Below are positions 7,840 through 16,115 of a stretch of 39,654 bases of DNA, one piece after another. A program made the translations under genes and the position numbers. The stretch is from NCBI GenBank assembly GCA_947628535.1, contig CANRAF010000009.1, positions 1 through 39,654 of the forward strand. Direction: 5' to 3'. Position 1 is the stretch's first letter, and each line of letters opens with the position of its first letter. Source of the DNA: an uncultured Bacilli bacterium. Lineage in GTDB: Bacteria > Bacillota_I > Bacilli_A > RF39 > UBA660. The notes beneath the pieces are model-generated. The model did no database searches and was not told the origin of the DNA. It saw only the letters and a program-made list of their open reading frames with translations.

Positions 7840-7877
7840 AAACTTTAAAATGTTTGTTTTAAAGTTTTTTCTTTTTT
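7840..7877 (+). terminator. Rho-independent terminator
   Basis: An 11-bp stem, AAACTTTAAAA (7840-7850) with TTTTAAAGTTT (7857-7867), with a 6-base loop and following T-rich tract. Confidence 0.85.
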
Positions 7878-7890
7878 AATATAATTTAAT

Positions 7891-8580
7891 ATGAGAATGC
7901 ATTTAAAAAAAAGAAGAAAGGTTTTTACGAAGGGTAAAGTTATTTTTATTTTACTATTTTTAGGACTATTTTTTTATTTATTTTATATATTAAGTGAAAA
8001 TATTGGTTATTATTATCTTAGTTATTCTGAAAGAGAAGCAAGAAAAATAATTGATACTTCTATGTCAGAGGCGGTTAGTGATAATATACTCGAGGATATA
8101 AAAGATAAGGATTTATATAGTGTTATGAAAAATGCAAGTGGTGAAATTGAAATGGTTGATTATGATCCTTATTTAGTTAATGTTTTTTTAAGAGATGTTA
8201 CTGATAATATTGTTAATGCTCTTGAAGAAAAAGAAGATGATTCTCAAAACATTTCATTTTATATACCACTTGGATCTGCTCTTCAAAACCCTATTTTTAA
8301 CAATCGCGGGCCAAAAATTCCTGTTAGAATGGAAAGTATTGGATCTGTTCTTACTAATATTAATACTAAAGTTACAGAGTATGGTATTAATAACTGTTTA
8401 ATTGAGATGTATGTTCATATTGAGATTAGAGAAAAAGTGATATTACCTGTTATTTCTAAAACAATTACAGTTAAAAATGATCTTCCTGTTTCTCATAAAA
8501 TAATTAAAGGCACTGTTCCATCTTATTATGGTGGTAGTATTAGTAAAGGTTCTAATATATATTCAATTCCTATGGAATAA
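7891..8580 (+). CDS. yunB: Sporulation protein YunB
   Basis: Basic N-terminus and one membrane helix (about residues 18-40), then an extracytoplasmic domain with YunB-family blocks: IPLGSALQNP, NRGPKIPVRMESIGSV, TEYGINN, and a VP/P-SYYGG tail. In B. subtilis yunB is a mother-cell sporulation gene of unknown mechanism. TATAAT at 7880-7885 ends five bases before the ATG, so the transcript is effectively leaderless; the next in-frame ATG at 7897 would leave about five leader bases. yutD follows after its own -10 box, and both genes are near neighbours in B. subtilis. Confidence 0.87.
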   Translation: MRMHLKKRRKVFTKGKVIFILLFLGLFFYLFYILSENIGYYYLSYSEREARKIIDTSMSEAVSDNILEDIKDKDLYSVMKNASGEIEMVDYDPYLVNVFLRDVTDNIVNALEEKEDDSQNISFYIPLGSALQNPIFNNRGPKIPVRMESIGSVLTNINTKVTEYGINNCLIEMYVHIEIREKVILPVISKTITVKNDLPVSHKIIKGTVPSYYGGSISKGSNIYSIPME

Positions 8581-8617
8581 GTAATATCTTTATGATATAA
8601 TTACTTTGGTGATGGTT

Positions 8618-8899
8618 ATGAAAAAAGAATACGAATTTAATGAAATAAAATATGAACTTATTGAAAATAAATTTGATGCTTTTGACTATGAAGAGGTTAA
8701 ATCTTTAGTTACAGACTATTTTAAGGATTATGATTATATTTTTGTAGATATTGCTTATAATAAAATGAGACTTAAGGGTTTTTGTGATAAAACTAATAAA
8801 ATCTTTAATAAAAAGAATGATATTTCTTTACTTGATGACTATATAAAAGAGTACTGTGCATATAAATGTAAGTGGTTTTTACTAAAAAAAGTTAAATAA
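8618..8899 (+). CDS. yutD: YutD-family protein
   Basis: A 93-residue cytoplasmic protein. DYDYIFVDIAYNKMRLKGF, DDYIKEYCAYKCKWFLLKK and the N-terminal KYELIENK strand match the YutD family (DUF1027) as I recall it: YDYIVGDWGY-QLRLKGFF and DYLYEYCNFGC. Function is not established. The ATG at 8618 is preferred over GTG/ATG codons at 8609 and 8612, because a TGGTGATGG ribosome-binding site precedes it. A TATAAT at 8596-8601 gives a very short leader. A strong terminator follows. Confidence 0.82.
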   Translation: MKKEYEFNEIKYELIENKFDAFDYEEVKSLVTDYFKDYDYIFVDIAYNKMRLKGFCDKTNKIFNKKNDISLLDDYIKEYCAYKCKWFLLKKVK

Positions 8900-8901
8900 A
8901 T

Positions 8902-8933
8902 CTATATTTTTTATAAAAAAATATAGGTTTTTT
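8902..8933 (+). terminator. Rho-independent terminator
   Basis: CTATATTTTTT (8902-8912), ATA loop, AAAAAATATAG (8916-8926), then GTTTTTTC. Confidence 0.8.
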
Positions 8934-8986
8934 CATGAAATTGCTTGATTTTACAGGTAATAAATGGTATCTTATATATGTAAGCA

Positions 8987-8992
8987 TATAAT
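8987..8992 (+). promoter_or_regulatory. Probable -10 box of the HU gene
   Basis: TATAAT in the context AAGCATATAATG, 31 bases before the HU ATG. No convincing -35 at standard distance. Confidence 0.45.
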
Positions 8993-9023
8993 GTTTTTGC
9001 TTATTATTATATAGGAGGTAAAT

Positions 9024-9296
9024 ATGAAAAAAGTAGAATTAATCGAATCAGTAGCTGCTAAAGCTGGAATTACTAAAGCAGATGCTGGAAGAGCAGTAGA
9101 TGCAACATTTGCAACTATTACTGAAGCTTTAGTGAAAGGAGATAAAGTTCCTTTAGTAGGATTTGGAACATTTGCAGTTTCAAGAAGAGCTGCTAGAATG
9201 GGACGTAATCCTCAAACTGGTGCTGAAGTAAAAATTGCTGCTAGAAACGCTGTTACATTTAAAGCTGGTGCAGCACTAAAAGACGCAGTTAACTAA
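9024..9296 (+). CDS. hup: DNA-binding protein HU
   Basis: Small histone-like nucleoid protein that bends DNA as a dimer. The 90-residue length and the signature [21 protein letters not shown] with the following [11 protein letters not shown] are diagnostic of the β-arm. A strong AGGAGGT ribosome-binding site, its own promoter and a tight terminator fit a highly expressed single gene. Its codons are less AT-biased than those of its neighbours, as expected for high expression. Confidence 0.97.
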   Translation: MKKVELIESVAAKAGITKADAGRAVDATFATITEALVKGDKVPLVGFGTFAVSRRAARMGRNPQTGAEVKIAARNAVTFKAGAALKDAVN

Positions 9297-9297
9297 T

Positions 9298-9321
9298 AAA
9301 AAGCCTTTAGGCTTTTTTCTT
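9298..9321 (+). terminator. HU terminator
   Basis: AAAAAGCC (9298-9305), TTTA loop, GGCTTTTT (9310-9317) and a further T-run. Confidence 0.9.
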
Positions 9322-9376
9322 TTTCCTTTCTTGTAATTTAAGATAAGTTTTTGTATAATATTTGATGGAGGTAGTT

Positions 9377-10462
9377 ATGGAAAAAGCTATATTAAATGTA
9401 CTTAAAAAATTAGAAAATAATGGCTATGAATCCTATGTAGTTGGTGGTTATGTAAGAGATATGCTTTTAGGAAAAAATTCATTTGATATTGATATAGCAA
9501 CTATTGCAAAACCTAAAGAAGTTAGAACATTGTTTTCTACATTTGATGTTAAATTACATGAATATGGTAATGTTTCTTTTGATATAGATAAATTTAAATT
9601 TGATATTACTACTTTTAGAAAAGATATTAAATATAAAGATAATAGAAAGCCTGAAAAGATTGTTTATATTGATTCTTTTAAAGATGATTTAAAAAGAAGA
9701 GATTTTACAATAAATGCTATATGTTTAGATAGTGATAATAATATTATAGATTTATATGATGGTATAAATGACTTAAAGAAGAAAAAAATAAAGGCAATAG
9801 GAGATCCATATAAAAAAATGGAAGAGGATGCTCTTAGAATTTTAAGGGCAGTTCGCTTTGCAACTATTTTTAAATTTAAACTTGAAAGTGATCTTAAATC
9901 TGCTATAATAAAGAATAAAGATTTGCTTTTGAATCTTTCATATGAAAGAAAAAGGGAAGAGCTTAACAAAATATTTTCCTCTAAAAATAAAAAATATGGA
10001 ATAAAATTACTAAAAGAACTAGAATTATTAGATCCCCTTGAATTAAAGAATATTCATTATGTTAATTATACAAATGATTTAATTGGAATGTGGGCAATGA
10101 TTACAGATAAAGATTATGCTTTTACTAAAAAAGAAAAAGATATTATTAAGATGGTTAAAGAACTTTTATCTTTAGATATAAATGATATTTTGGTAGAGTA
10201 TAAGTACGGAAGATATCCTATTTCTATAGTAAGTGATTTAAAAAGATTAAATAAGAAAAAAATTATGGCAAGATATGAAAGATTGCCAATTAAAGATAAA
10301 ACTGAACTTGAAATTACAGCTGAAGAAATTTGTACTGCTTTAGGTAAAGCTCCTGATATATTTTTAAAAGATATATTAAAAGATATTGAAATGAAAGTTT
10401 TATTAGGAGAACTTGAAAATAATAAAAAGATTTTAAAAGATTATATAAAAACTAATTATTAA
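9377..10462 (+). CDS. cca: CCA-adding tRNA nucleotidyltransferase
   Basis: Adds or repairs the 3' CCA of tRNAs. The nucleotidyltransferase head has VVGGYVRDMLLG and the metal-binding DIDIAT, and RRDFTINAI marks the class II enzymes. RILRAVRFA and EERKREELNK-like helices continue the neck. The 361-residue length is a little short for the family. I use the ATG at 9377, preceded by GGAGGT; an in-frame TTG at 9362 lies upstream of that site. TATAAT at 9356-9361 lies directly upstream. Both tRNA genes in this window encode CCA, so its role here may be mostly repair. dnaD follows after 11 bases. Confidence 0.93.
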   Translation: MEKAILNVLKKLENNGYESYVVGGYVRDMLLGKNSFDIDIATIAKPKEVRTLFSTFDVKLHEYGNVSFDIDKFKFDITTFRKDIKYKDNRKPEKIVYIDSFKDDLKRRDFTINAICLDSDNNIIDLYDGINDLKKKKIKAIGDPYKKMEEDALRILRAVRFATIFKFKLESDLKSAIIKNKDLLLNLSYERKREELNKIFSSKNKKYGIKLLKELELLDPLELKNIHYVNYTNDLIGMWAMITDKDYAFTKKEKDIIKMVKELLSLDINDILVEYKYGRYPISIVSDLKRLNKKKIMARYERLPIKDKTELEITAEEICTALGKAPDIFLKDILKDIEMKVLLGELENNKKILKDYIKTNY

Positions 10463-10473
10463 GGAGATAGATT

Positions 10474-11121
10474 ATGAAAAAAAGTAACCTTATGGAAATT
10501 ATAAAAACTCATGATTTAGTTATTCCAAGTATTCTTCTTTTAAATTATAAGAAGTTAGATATTACTTTGGAAGAGTTACTTTTTCTTGCGCTTTTAATGT
10601 CTTATGAGGATATAGTTAGTTTTGATGTAAATAGTTTTAGTAAAAGTTTAGGAATGGAAGTTAGTAAAATAATAGAACTTGTCTCTAATTTGTGCAATAA
10701 AAAATATATTAATTTAACAGTTAAAAAAGAAAATGGTAAAATGAAAGAATATTTAGATATTAGTTATTTATATGAACATTTAACAGCAATTGTTATTGAA
10801 GATGAATCAAAGGAAAAAGAAGCTATTGATGAAGTTAAGATTTATAGTGTAATTGAAACAGAACTTGGAAGAACTTTATCTCCAATTGAATATGAAACAA
10901 TTGGTGGATGGCTTAATGCTGGTATTAGTGAGGATCTTATTAAAGAGGCTTTGAAAGAGGCTGTATTAAATGGAGTAGGGAATTTAAAGTATATTGATAA
11001 AATTCTTTATGAATGGACAAAAAAAGGGTATAAAAAGCCTAAAGATGTACAAAGAAAAAAGAAGAATTTAGAAGAGGCTGCTCTTTTTGATTATGATTGG
11101 CTTGATGAAAATGATGAATGA
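10474..11121 (+). CDS. dnaD: Replication initiation protein DnaD
   Basis: Primosomal protein that helps load the replicative helicase in Bacillota. An N-terminal winged-helix part (about 1-90; ELLFLALLMSYED, KKYINLTVKK) precedes a C-terminal DnaD/DnaB2 domain (about 125-185; ELGRTLSPIEYETIGGWL). The protein ends with the FDYDWLDE motif typical of this family. It has an AAGGAG ribosome-binding site 12 bases after cca. The nth gene starts inside its last codons, the same dnaD-nth order as in B. subtilis. Confidence 0.93.
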   Translation: MKKSNLMEIIKTHDLVIPSILLLNYKKLDITLEELLFLALLMSYEDIVSFDVNSFSKSLGMEVSKIIELVSNLCNKKYINLTVKKENGKMKEYLDISYLYEHLTAIVIEDESKEKEAIDEVKIYSVIETELGRTLSPIEYETIGGWLNAGISEDLIKEALKEAVLNGVGNLKYIDKILYEWTKKGYKKPKDVQRKKKNLEEAALFDYDWLDENDE

Positions 11122-11734
11122 AATATTGAATTATTTAGAAGAACTAATTAAAGATCCTAAATGTGAACTTAATTATAATAAAGATTACGAACTTTTAATT
11201 GCTGTTATGTTAAGTGCTCAAACTACTGATAAAAGAGTGAATATTGTTACTAAGGAACTGTTTAGTAAGTATCCTACTGTAAAAAGTCTTAGTATGGCAA
11301 AAATTGAAGATATAGAGAAAATAATTAGACCTCTTGGAAACTATACAAAAAAGAGTAAGGCGGTTATTGAAATCGCTAAAAATATTGATAAATGGGGTAG
11401 TGTACCTAATAATAGAACAATGCTTGAAAGTCTTCCTATGGTTGGAAGAAAAACTGTAAGCGTTGTTTTAAGTGAACTTTATAGAGAACCTAATATAGCA
11501 GTTGATACACATGTTGAAAGAGTTTCTAAAAGACTTGGTATTGCTAAAGAGAGTGCGGATGTTTTAGGAGTTGAGAGAAGTTTAAAAAGAAAGGTTCCTA
11601 GAGAGCTTTGGTGTGATACTCATTTGAGACTTGTTCATTTTGGTAGATATTATTGTACTGCGAGGAATCCATTTTGTGATAAATGTAAATTAAGTGGTAT
11701 TTGTAAATATAGAAAATCTATAAAAAATAAATAA
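11114..11734 (+). CDS. nth: Endonuclease III (DNA glycosylase/AP lyase)
   Basis: Base-excision repair enzyme for oxidised pyrimidines. It has the helix-hairpin-helix LPMVGRKTVSVVL with catalytic Lys, catalytic Asp in IAVDTHVERVS, and a C-terminal [4Fe-4S] loop of four cysteines (YYCTARNPFCDKCKLSGIC). The family usually reads LPGVGRKTA, so the Met is a minor variant. The start is at ATG 11114 or 11111, overlapping the dnaD stop; upstream ATGs at 11087-11105 would give an unlikely Met-rich extension. Translation is probably coupled to dnaD. Confidence 0.94.
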   Translation: MNEILNYLEELIKDPKCELNYNKDYELLIAVMLSAQTTDKRVNIVTKELFSKYPTVKSLSMAKIEDIEKIIRPLGNYTKKSKAVIEIAKNIDKWGSVPNNRTMLESLPMVGRKTVSVVLSELYREPNIAVDTHVERVSKRLGIAKESADVLGVERSLKRKVPRELWCDTHLRLVHFGRYYCTARNPFCDKCKLSGICKYRKSIKNK

Positions 11735-11742
11735 TTTATAGT

Positions 11743-11779
11743 AAAAGACAGATAGTTTAGTTTCTATCTGTCTTTTTTT
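11743..11779 (+). terminator. Bidirectional terminator
   Basis: A 13-bp stem, AAAAGACAGATAG (11743-11755) with CTATCTGTCTTTT (11764-11776), serves nth and the convergent gene that ends at 11778. Confidence 0.9.
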
Positions 11780-13046
11780 ATCTTTTTCTACTATTTAATT
11801 TGATTGCTAGGACAATTGTTGTTATAGCAAATATAAGAGTAGTTCCTGAGAGAATATAAATTAATATTTTAGTATTATTTATCTTTTCTTCATAGGCTTT
11901 GTCATTACTATTATTAAATTTTTGAATTGTATTTTCTTTTTTATTGTATGAATACCAACCTTTATCACCATTTTTTAAATTCATTCCATATATTATGCAA
12001 TAATCAGAATCACTTGAAGTTTTATAGCAGTTTACATCGATATCATTTATTGTCTCTTCATACTTTGAGTAACCATCTAATTTTTCATCTGTTTCAATTG
12101 GAATAAATGAAATAGCGTTTGTAACAATTTCTTTATATGGAGTATATGATTTATTTTCTTCGTCATAAATATAAAGACTGATATTTCCTTCTTCATCTTT
12201 TAGACCTACAAGAGTGTATTTAGTAAATTCATTATAAAGTGCTCCAATTTCTTGACCATCTATGGTTATTTTAATTTTTCTATAATTATCTGGTATATTT
12301 AAAGCATCTGAATTTTTTACAAGAGTATAATTTTTACCATCTAATTTAACATTTATTGGATTTTTATCACCGGTAGTTATCATTATAGTATAAATTCTAT
12401 CATTTCCATTTTCACTTGTTACAATTACTTCTATTTTGTTATCTCCTTCTAAAAGAGAAAACTCACCAGTTCCTGTTACTGTAGCACTTTTACTTTCTGC
12501 TTTGGCAGTAACATTTATGTTTTCAGTGCTATCTGGAACTTCTAATTTATAAGAAGTTGTTTTTTTATTAAATTTTGGAGATAGGGTATAATTATCTATT
12601 TTTAATGATGATAAATAATTGTTATCTGAACTAGTTATTGATGATATTATTGATGAGTTACTAATAGTTAGTGGATTTATATTTACATCCATTTTTTCAT
12701 CGCCATATGTGGATACATTATAGGATTTAATTGATATTTTATATGTTCCAGTACCAGTTACTTTAAATTTGAATGTTTTTTTAACACTTTTAGTGTTACT
12801 ATCATTTGGTCTATCTACTACATAAGAGGATCCACTTAAAAGCTTAAGTTTGTTTGGATTATAGTCTAAAGTATAAGTATAATATCCAATTGGAGTAGAG
12901 CTTTTTATATTTACGTTTACTGTTATTATATCACCTTGTTTAGCACTACCACTTGATGATGTAATATTAACTGTTGCTGTACTACTTGCATTTACTATAG
13001 TTGGTATTAATAATAGAAGTCCTATTAGGAATAAATATTTTTTCAT
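11778..13046 (-). CDS. Secreted, C-terminally anchored protein with cohesin-like and cadherin-like domains
   Basis: Signal peptide (about 1-20, ending VNA). Residues about 22-130 resemble a cohesin-type β-sandwich: QGDIITVNVNIKSS, then YTYTLDYNPNKLKLLSG and a KFKVTGTGTY strand. Residues about 145-225 match the cadherin-like β-sandwich repeat (YLSSLKIDNYTLSP, NINVTAKAES, IEVIVTSENG). A low-complexity region follows, then a C-terminal membrane helix (KILIYILSGTTLIFAITT) with a KLNSRKR tail. I see no LPxTG motif before the helix, so anchoring is likely by the helix itself. A good ribosome-binding site (GGAGGT) precedes the ATG. Partner unknown; no dockerin is visible in the window. It lies 35 bases downstream of the autolysin gene and may be cotranscribed with it. 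Confidence 0.7.
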   Translation of the reverse strand: MKKYLFLIGLLLLIPTIVNASSTATVNITSSSGSAKQGDIITVNVNIKSSTPIGYYTYTLDYNPNKLKLLSGSSYVVDRPNDSNTKSVKKTFKFKVTGTGTYKISIKSYNVSTYGDEKMDVNINPLTISNSSIISSITSSDNNYLSSLKIDNYTLSPKFNKKTTSYKLEVPDSTENINVTAKAESKSATVTGTGEFSLLEGDNKIEVIVTSENGNDRIYTIMITTGDKNPINVKLDGKNYTLVKNSDALNIPDNYRKIKITIDGQEIGALYNEFTKYTLVGLKDEEGNISLYIYDEENKSYTPYKEIVTNAISFIPIETDEKLDGYSKYEETINDIDVNCYKTSSDSDYCIIYGMNLKNGDKGWYSYNKKENTIQKFNNSNDKAYEEKINNTKILIYILSGTTLIFAITTIVLAIKLNSRKR

Positions 13047-13081
13047 TTTTACCTCCGATAAATTATATTAAATATTTTTTA

Positions 13082-15904
13082 TTATTTTACAACTGGATGA
13101 GAAGTTATATCATTTGGCATTGAGTTATATACAGGTATCTTAAAGTTAAATGCTTGGTTTAATAATCCAGCGTTTTTATAAGCTCTATAAGATGATAATC
13201 CTTCACTTGCAGGTGCTAAAATGTTTGTCATATATTGATGTGAGTATCTATTGTAGTAAGTTGTATTTGGATCTACATCAAATTTTTGATAGAAAAGAGT
13301 ATCTTGACCTTTATGAATATAACCATTAGCTACAAATGAAGCTCCATTTTCAATAGCTTTTTTATAGGTATTCCATGGAGTATTGTCATAGTCATCAACG
13401 TAACCTGCAGCAGTTGCAAGACCTCTTATAACAGGATTATCTCCATAGGCTCCTATATTATAAAAATTATATACATTCATAAGTGAATGACCATCAAGTG
13501 TTATTTTATACCATATATTATTACTGCAACCACTACTTTTCTTTGTGTGAGAGCTTAGAATTGTAAATGTTTCTTTATTATCAGTAGTTGTAGTGATACC
13601 ATATCCTGTACTAGGGCCAGATCTTACATTTACCTTTCCATCACTTACAACTGTTCCTTTGCTATATTTATTCGTTGTTTTTAAATAGGTTTTGCAAACA
13701 TATCCATATTTATTATTTATTTTAAGTTTTCTCCAGCCGGCACTGCATCCAGTTCCTGTATATACTTTAGAATCTGCGAGTATAAATTCTTCACCATTTG
13801 AAGTAGCATAAGTTTTGTTGTAACCAGTACCAGCACCTGCTCTTATATTTACTGTTCCAGTTGATGATATAGTTCCAACTGATGTTGCTTTATTTGTATA
13901 AACAGAACAGATATAACCAGTGCTATGATTCCATCTAGTAGTTACGTTTCCAGATACTGCCGCATATGATTTATCTGTCATACCTTCTTGTTTTGCTCTA
14001 GCTGCTAAAACACCAGGGCTTACTTTTTGGGCTTTTCCAGCATTTACAAAATATCCTGAATAAGTGTCAGTATCTAACCAAGTACCATTAAAAATATTTT
14101 TAACAATTTTAGTATTGTTAATTGATGAATTATAATTTAATGTTTCAAATGCAAAGATATTTTTTTCATTTAAATAGTTTCTTGGGTCAATCATAAATGC
14201 TACATAAGCATCATTTGCAACTCTCCATCCACCAGCTTCAGCAATAGCTGTTGATTTTAAATAATTTGAATTTGATATTTGAGTATAATTTTTGCCAGTT
14301 TCAGAGTTTACTGCATTTAAGAAACTATCTCCTGTTTTTTCTGGAGTAAATATCCAGTTTGAATGTTTTGAATGTAAGTATGATAAGTAAGGACAATAAC
14401 TTGCTGGGAACCCAGCTTTAGTTAGTGTATTACAATAACTAGTATTTGTTTTAGTTATTTCACTATATTTATCGACATAAGTTTTACAAACATAACCAGT
14501 TTTGTTTGTAAAATATTTTACTTTATACCAACCATCTTTACAAAGAGAATCTGTTTTAGAACTACTTGATATATATTCAAGTTCAGTACCTAGATATAAA
14601 GTATTTACAATAGATGCTGATGATGAAGCTGAGCTTCTTGCGTATGCATAATCTTCATTAATTCTATAAGTCCATTTATTAATTGTATTATAGTAGCCGT
14701 ATTTTGTTGTATGTTTAGTTATAGATTTTGAAGAGGTACTGCTTGATGTAGTATTATTTGTCTTTCCAAACTGAGTGTAAGAACTACAAATATATTTTAC
14801 TCCAGTATTTAAGTTTATTTTATACCATCCTGCAGAACAACCATCTCCCTTATATGTAGTAGTACTGCTAAGAATTATTTTTTGATCTTTATTAAAAGTT
14901 TTATATTTTGCATTATTAGTTCCGGCACCATTTCTTACATTAGTACCATTAGTTGTTATAGTTGTCGTATTATTTGATGACGATACATAAGAACTACAAA
15001 CATAACCAGTTTTATTATTAACATTTATTTTGTAGTATCCTGAAGTACATCCAGGTCCTGATACTTTAGAAGTTGACTCTAAAACAACAGGTGAAAAGTA
15101 GGAAAGTAGTTTTATAATTGATGATTTGTTAGACGCTTCAGATCTAATATTTAATCCGGTTAAATTATTTACAATATAATTAGTAGTTGCTCTTTTTAAA
15201 AGTGAGCTACAAACATATCTGGTATAACCTTTGTAATATATTTTATAATATCCGGCACTACATCCCACACCTTTATATTTAGTAGTTTCCGATAAAGTAA
15301 CTGCTTGACCGTATTTTAAAAAAGCAATTTTTGAAGATGTGTTTGAAGAACTACTTCTAATATTTGCTCCTGTCAGATTGGTTACTATTGCATTGGCTCC
15401 AGAAATATAAGTATCAGTGTAATTTTTACAAATGTATTTAGTAGAACCATTATAATTTACTTTATACCAACCTTTAGAACAACCCTTACCAGTTACTGTT
15501 TTTGTTGTTGCTAAAGTAAGTGTTTTATTATTGGCAACTTTTGTATAAATAGAATAATTTGTTCCAGCACCATTTCGCATATTTATGCTTGAAGTGGATT
15601 TTATTTTTACTGTTACATTAAATGTAGAGGCATAACTTTTACAAATATATCTTGTTGAACCATTATAATCTATTTTGTACCATCCAGCACTACATCCAGT
15701 AGTTCCTTTTAAAACGGAACTATTTAAAATATAAACAGAATCGTTATATTTTAATGATCCCATAGCAGAATAATTAGTTCCAGGTCCCGCTCTTAAAGTT
15801 ACTCCTGTATTATTAGTAACTCTTCCATATTCTAAAGCGTTTGCATTTTCTATAAAAATAAAGGAAAAACCTAAGAACAAAATAAGCATAAATATTTTTT
15901 TCAA
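13082..15904 (-). CDS. Autolysin: SH3b repeats plus split N-acetylglucosaminidase domain
   Basis: Secreted wall hydrolase of about 940 residues. Numbering below counts from the ATG at 15922; by analogy with its paralogue at 38273 the start is more likely the TTG at 15904, which has a GTGGTGG site upstream. A signal peptide (ending NANA) is followed by six SH3b units (about 31-100, 102-171, 177-247, 248-316, 317-386, 420-485), each with an N-[IVM]R-x-G/S-x-G/S strand and a C-S-x-G-W/Y-Y-K turn. A glucosaminidase module follows: IDPRNYLNEKNIF, then SPGVLAARAKQEG with the likely catalytic Glu near 646. Two more SH3b units (about 677-812) interrupt it before it resumes at NVYNFYNIGAYGDNP and YSHQYMTNI. 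Role: cleavage of peptidoglycan during growth or division. Confidence 0.88.
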   Translation of the reverse strand: MKKIFMLILFLGFSFIFIENANALEYGRVTNNTGVTLRAGPGTNYSAMGSLKYNDSVYILNSSVLKGTTGCSAGWYKIDYNGSTRYICKSYASTFNVTVKIKSTSSINMRNGAGTNYSIYTKVANNKTLTLATTKTVTGKGCSKGWYKVNYNGSTKYICKNYTDTYISGANAIVTNLTGANIRSSSSNTSSKIAFLKYGQAVTLSETTKYKGVGCSAGYYKIYYKGYTRYVCSSLLKRATTNYIVNNLTGLNIRSEASNKSSIIKLLSYFSPVVLESTSKVSGPGCTSGYYKINVNNKTGYVCSSYVSSSNNTTTITTNGTNVRNGAGTNNAKYKTFNKDQKIILSSTTTYKGDGCSAGWYKINLNTGVKYICSSYTQFGKTNNTTSSSTSSKSITKHTTKYGYYNTINKWTYRINEDYAYARSSASSSASIVNTLYLGTELEYISSSSKTDSLCKDGWYKVKYFTNKTGYVCKTYVDKYSEITKTNTSYCNTLTKAGFPASYCPYLSYLHSKHSNWIFTPEKTGDSFLNAVNSETGKNYTQISNSNYLKSTAIAEAGGWRVANDAYVAFMIDPRNYLNEKNIFAFETLNYNSSINNTKIVKNIFNGTWLDTDTYSGYFVNAGKAQKVSPGVLAARAKQEGMTDKSYAAVSGNVTTRWNHSTGYICSVYTNKATSVGTISSTGTVNIRAGAGTGYNKTYATSNGEEFILADSKVYTGTGCSAGWRKLKINNKYGYVCKTYLKTTNKYSKGTVVSDGKVNVRSGPSTGYGITTTTDNKETFTILSSHTKKSSGCSNNIWYKITLDGHSLMNVYNFYNIGAYGDNPVIRGLATAAGYVDDYDNTPWNTYKKAIENGASFVANGYIHKGQDTLFYQKFDVDPNTTYYNRYSHQYMTNILAPASEGLSSYRAYKNAGLLNQAFNFKIPVYNSMPNDITSHPVVK
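13487..13928 (-). repeat. Two-unit SH3b insert inside the glucosaminidase domain
   Basis: On the minus strand the insert is bounded by TCAT at both ends (13928-13925 and 13490-13487), 438 bases apart, exactly 146 codons or two SH3b lengths. It starts with the final strand of an SH3b (STGYICSVY) and ends with the start of another (WYKITLDGH). Joining its ends restores LDGH-STGYIC, a normal SH3b, while removing it restores WNH-SLMNVYNFYNIG, a normal glucosaminidase seam. The insert is therefore circularly permuted. Confidence 0.65.
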
Positions 15905-15937
15905 ACAAACCACCACTTTCATTATTATATATATTAT

Positions 15938-15943
15938 ATTATA
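15938..15943 (-). promoter_or_regulatory. Probable -10 box of the autolysin gene
   Basis: TATAAT on the minus strand (15943-15938), in a run of alternating A/T. It predicts a transcript start near 15930, which leaves a usable leader for the TTG start at 15904 but almost none for the ATG at 15922. Confidence 0.45.
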
Positions 15944-16045
15944 ACATAATGTTTTTTTATTACCTATGTTAATTAGTAAATTTCATAAAATTTACACACT
16001 TTTACAATATTAGTGTGCTATATTTTTAAATAAAAAAACAAAAAA

Positions 16046-16075
16046 TTGATATTAACTTTAAAAAATGGTTATAAT
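16046..16075 (+). promoter_or_regulatory. Promoter of the cytidylate-kinase-like gene
   Basis: TTGATA (16046-16051), an 18-base spacer and TATAAT (16070-16075) lie 40 bases upstream of the ATG at 16116. Confidence 0.6.
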
Positions 16076-16115
16076 ATGCTATATTTGATTTAATTTATAG
16101 GAAATGAGGTTTAAT

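Noticed and set aside
12900-13046. LPxTG-type sorting signal in the cohesin-like protein
   Set aside because: The C-terminal helix and basic tail are present, but no LPxTG or NPxTx motif precedes them.
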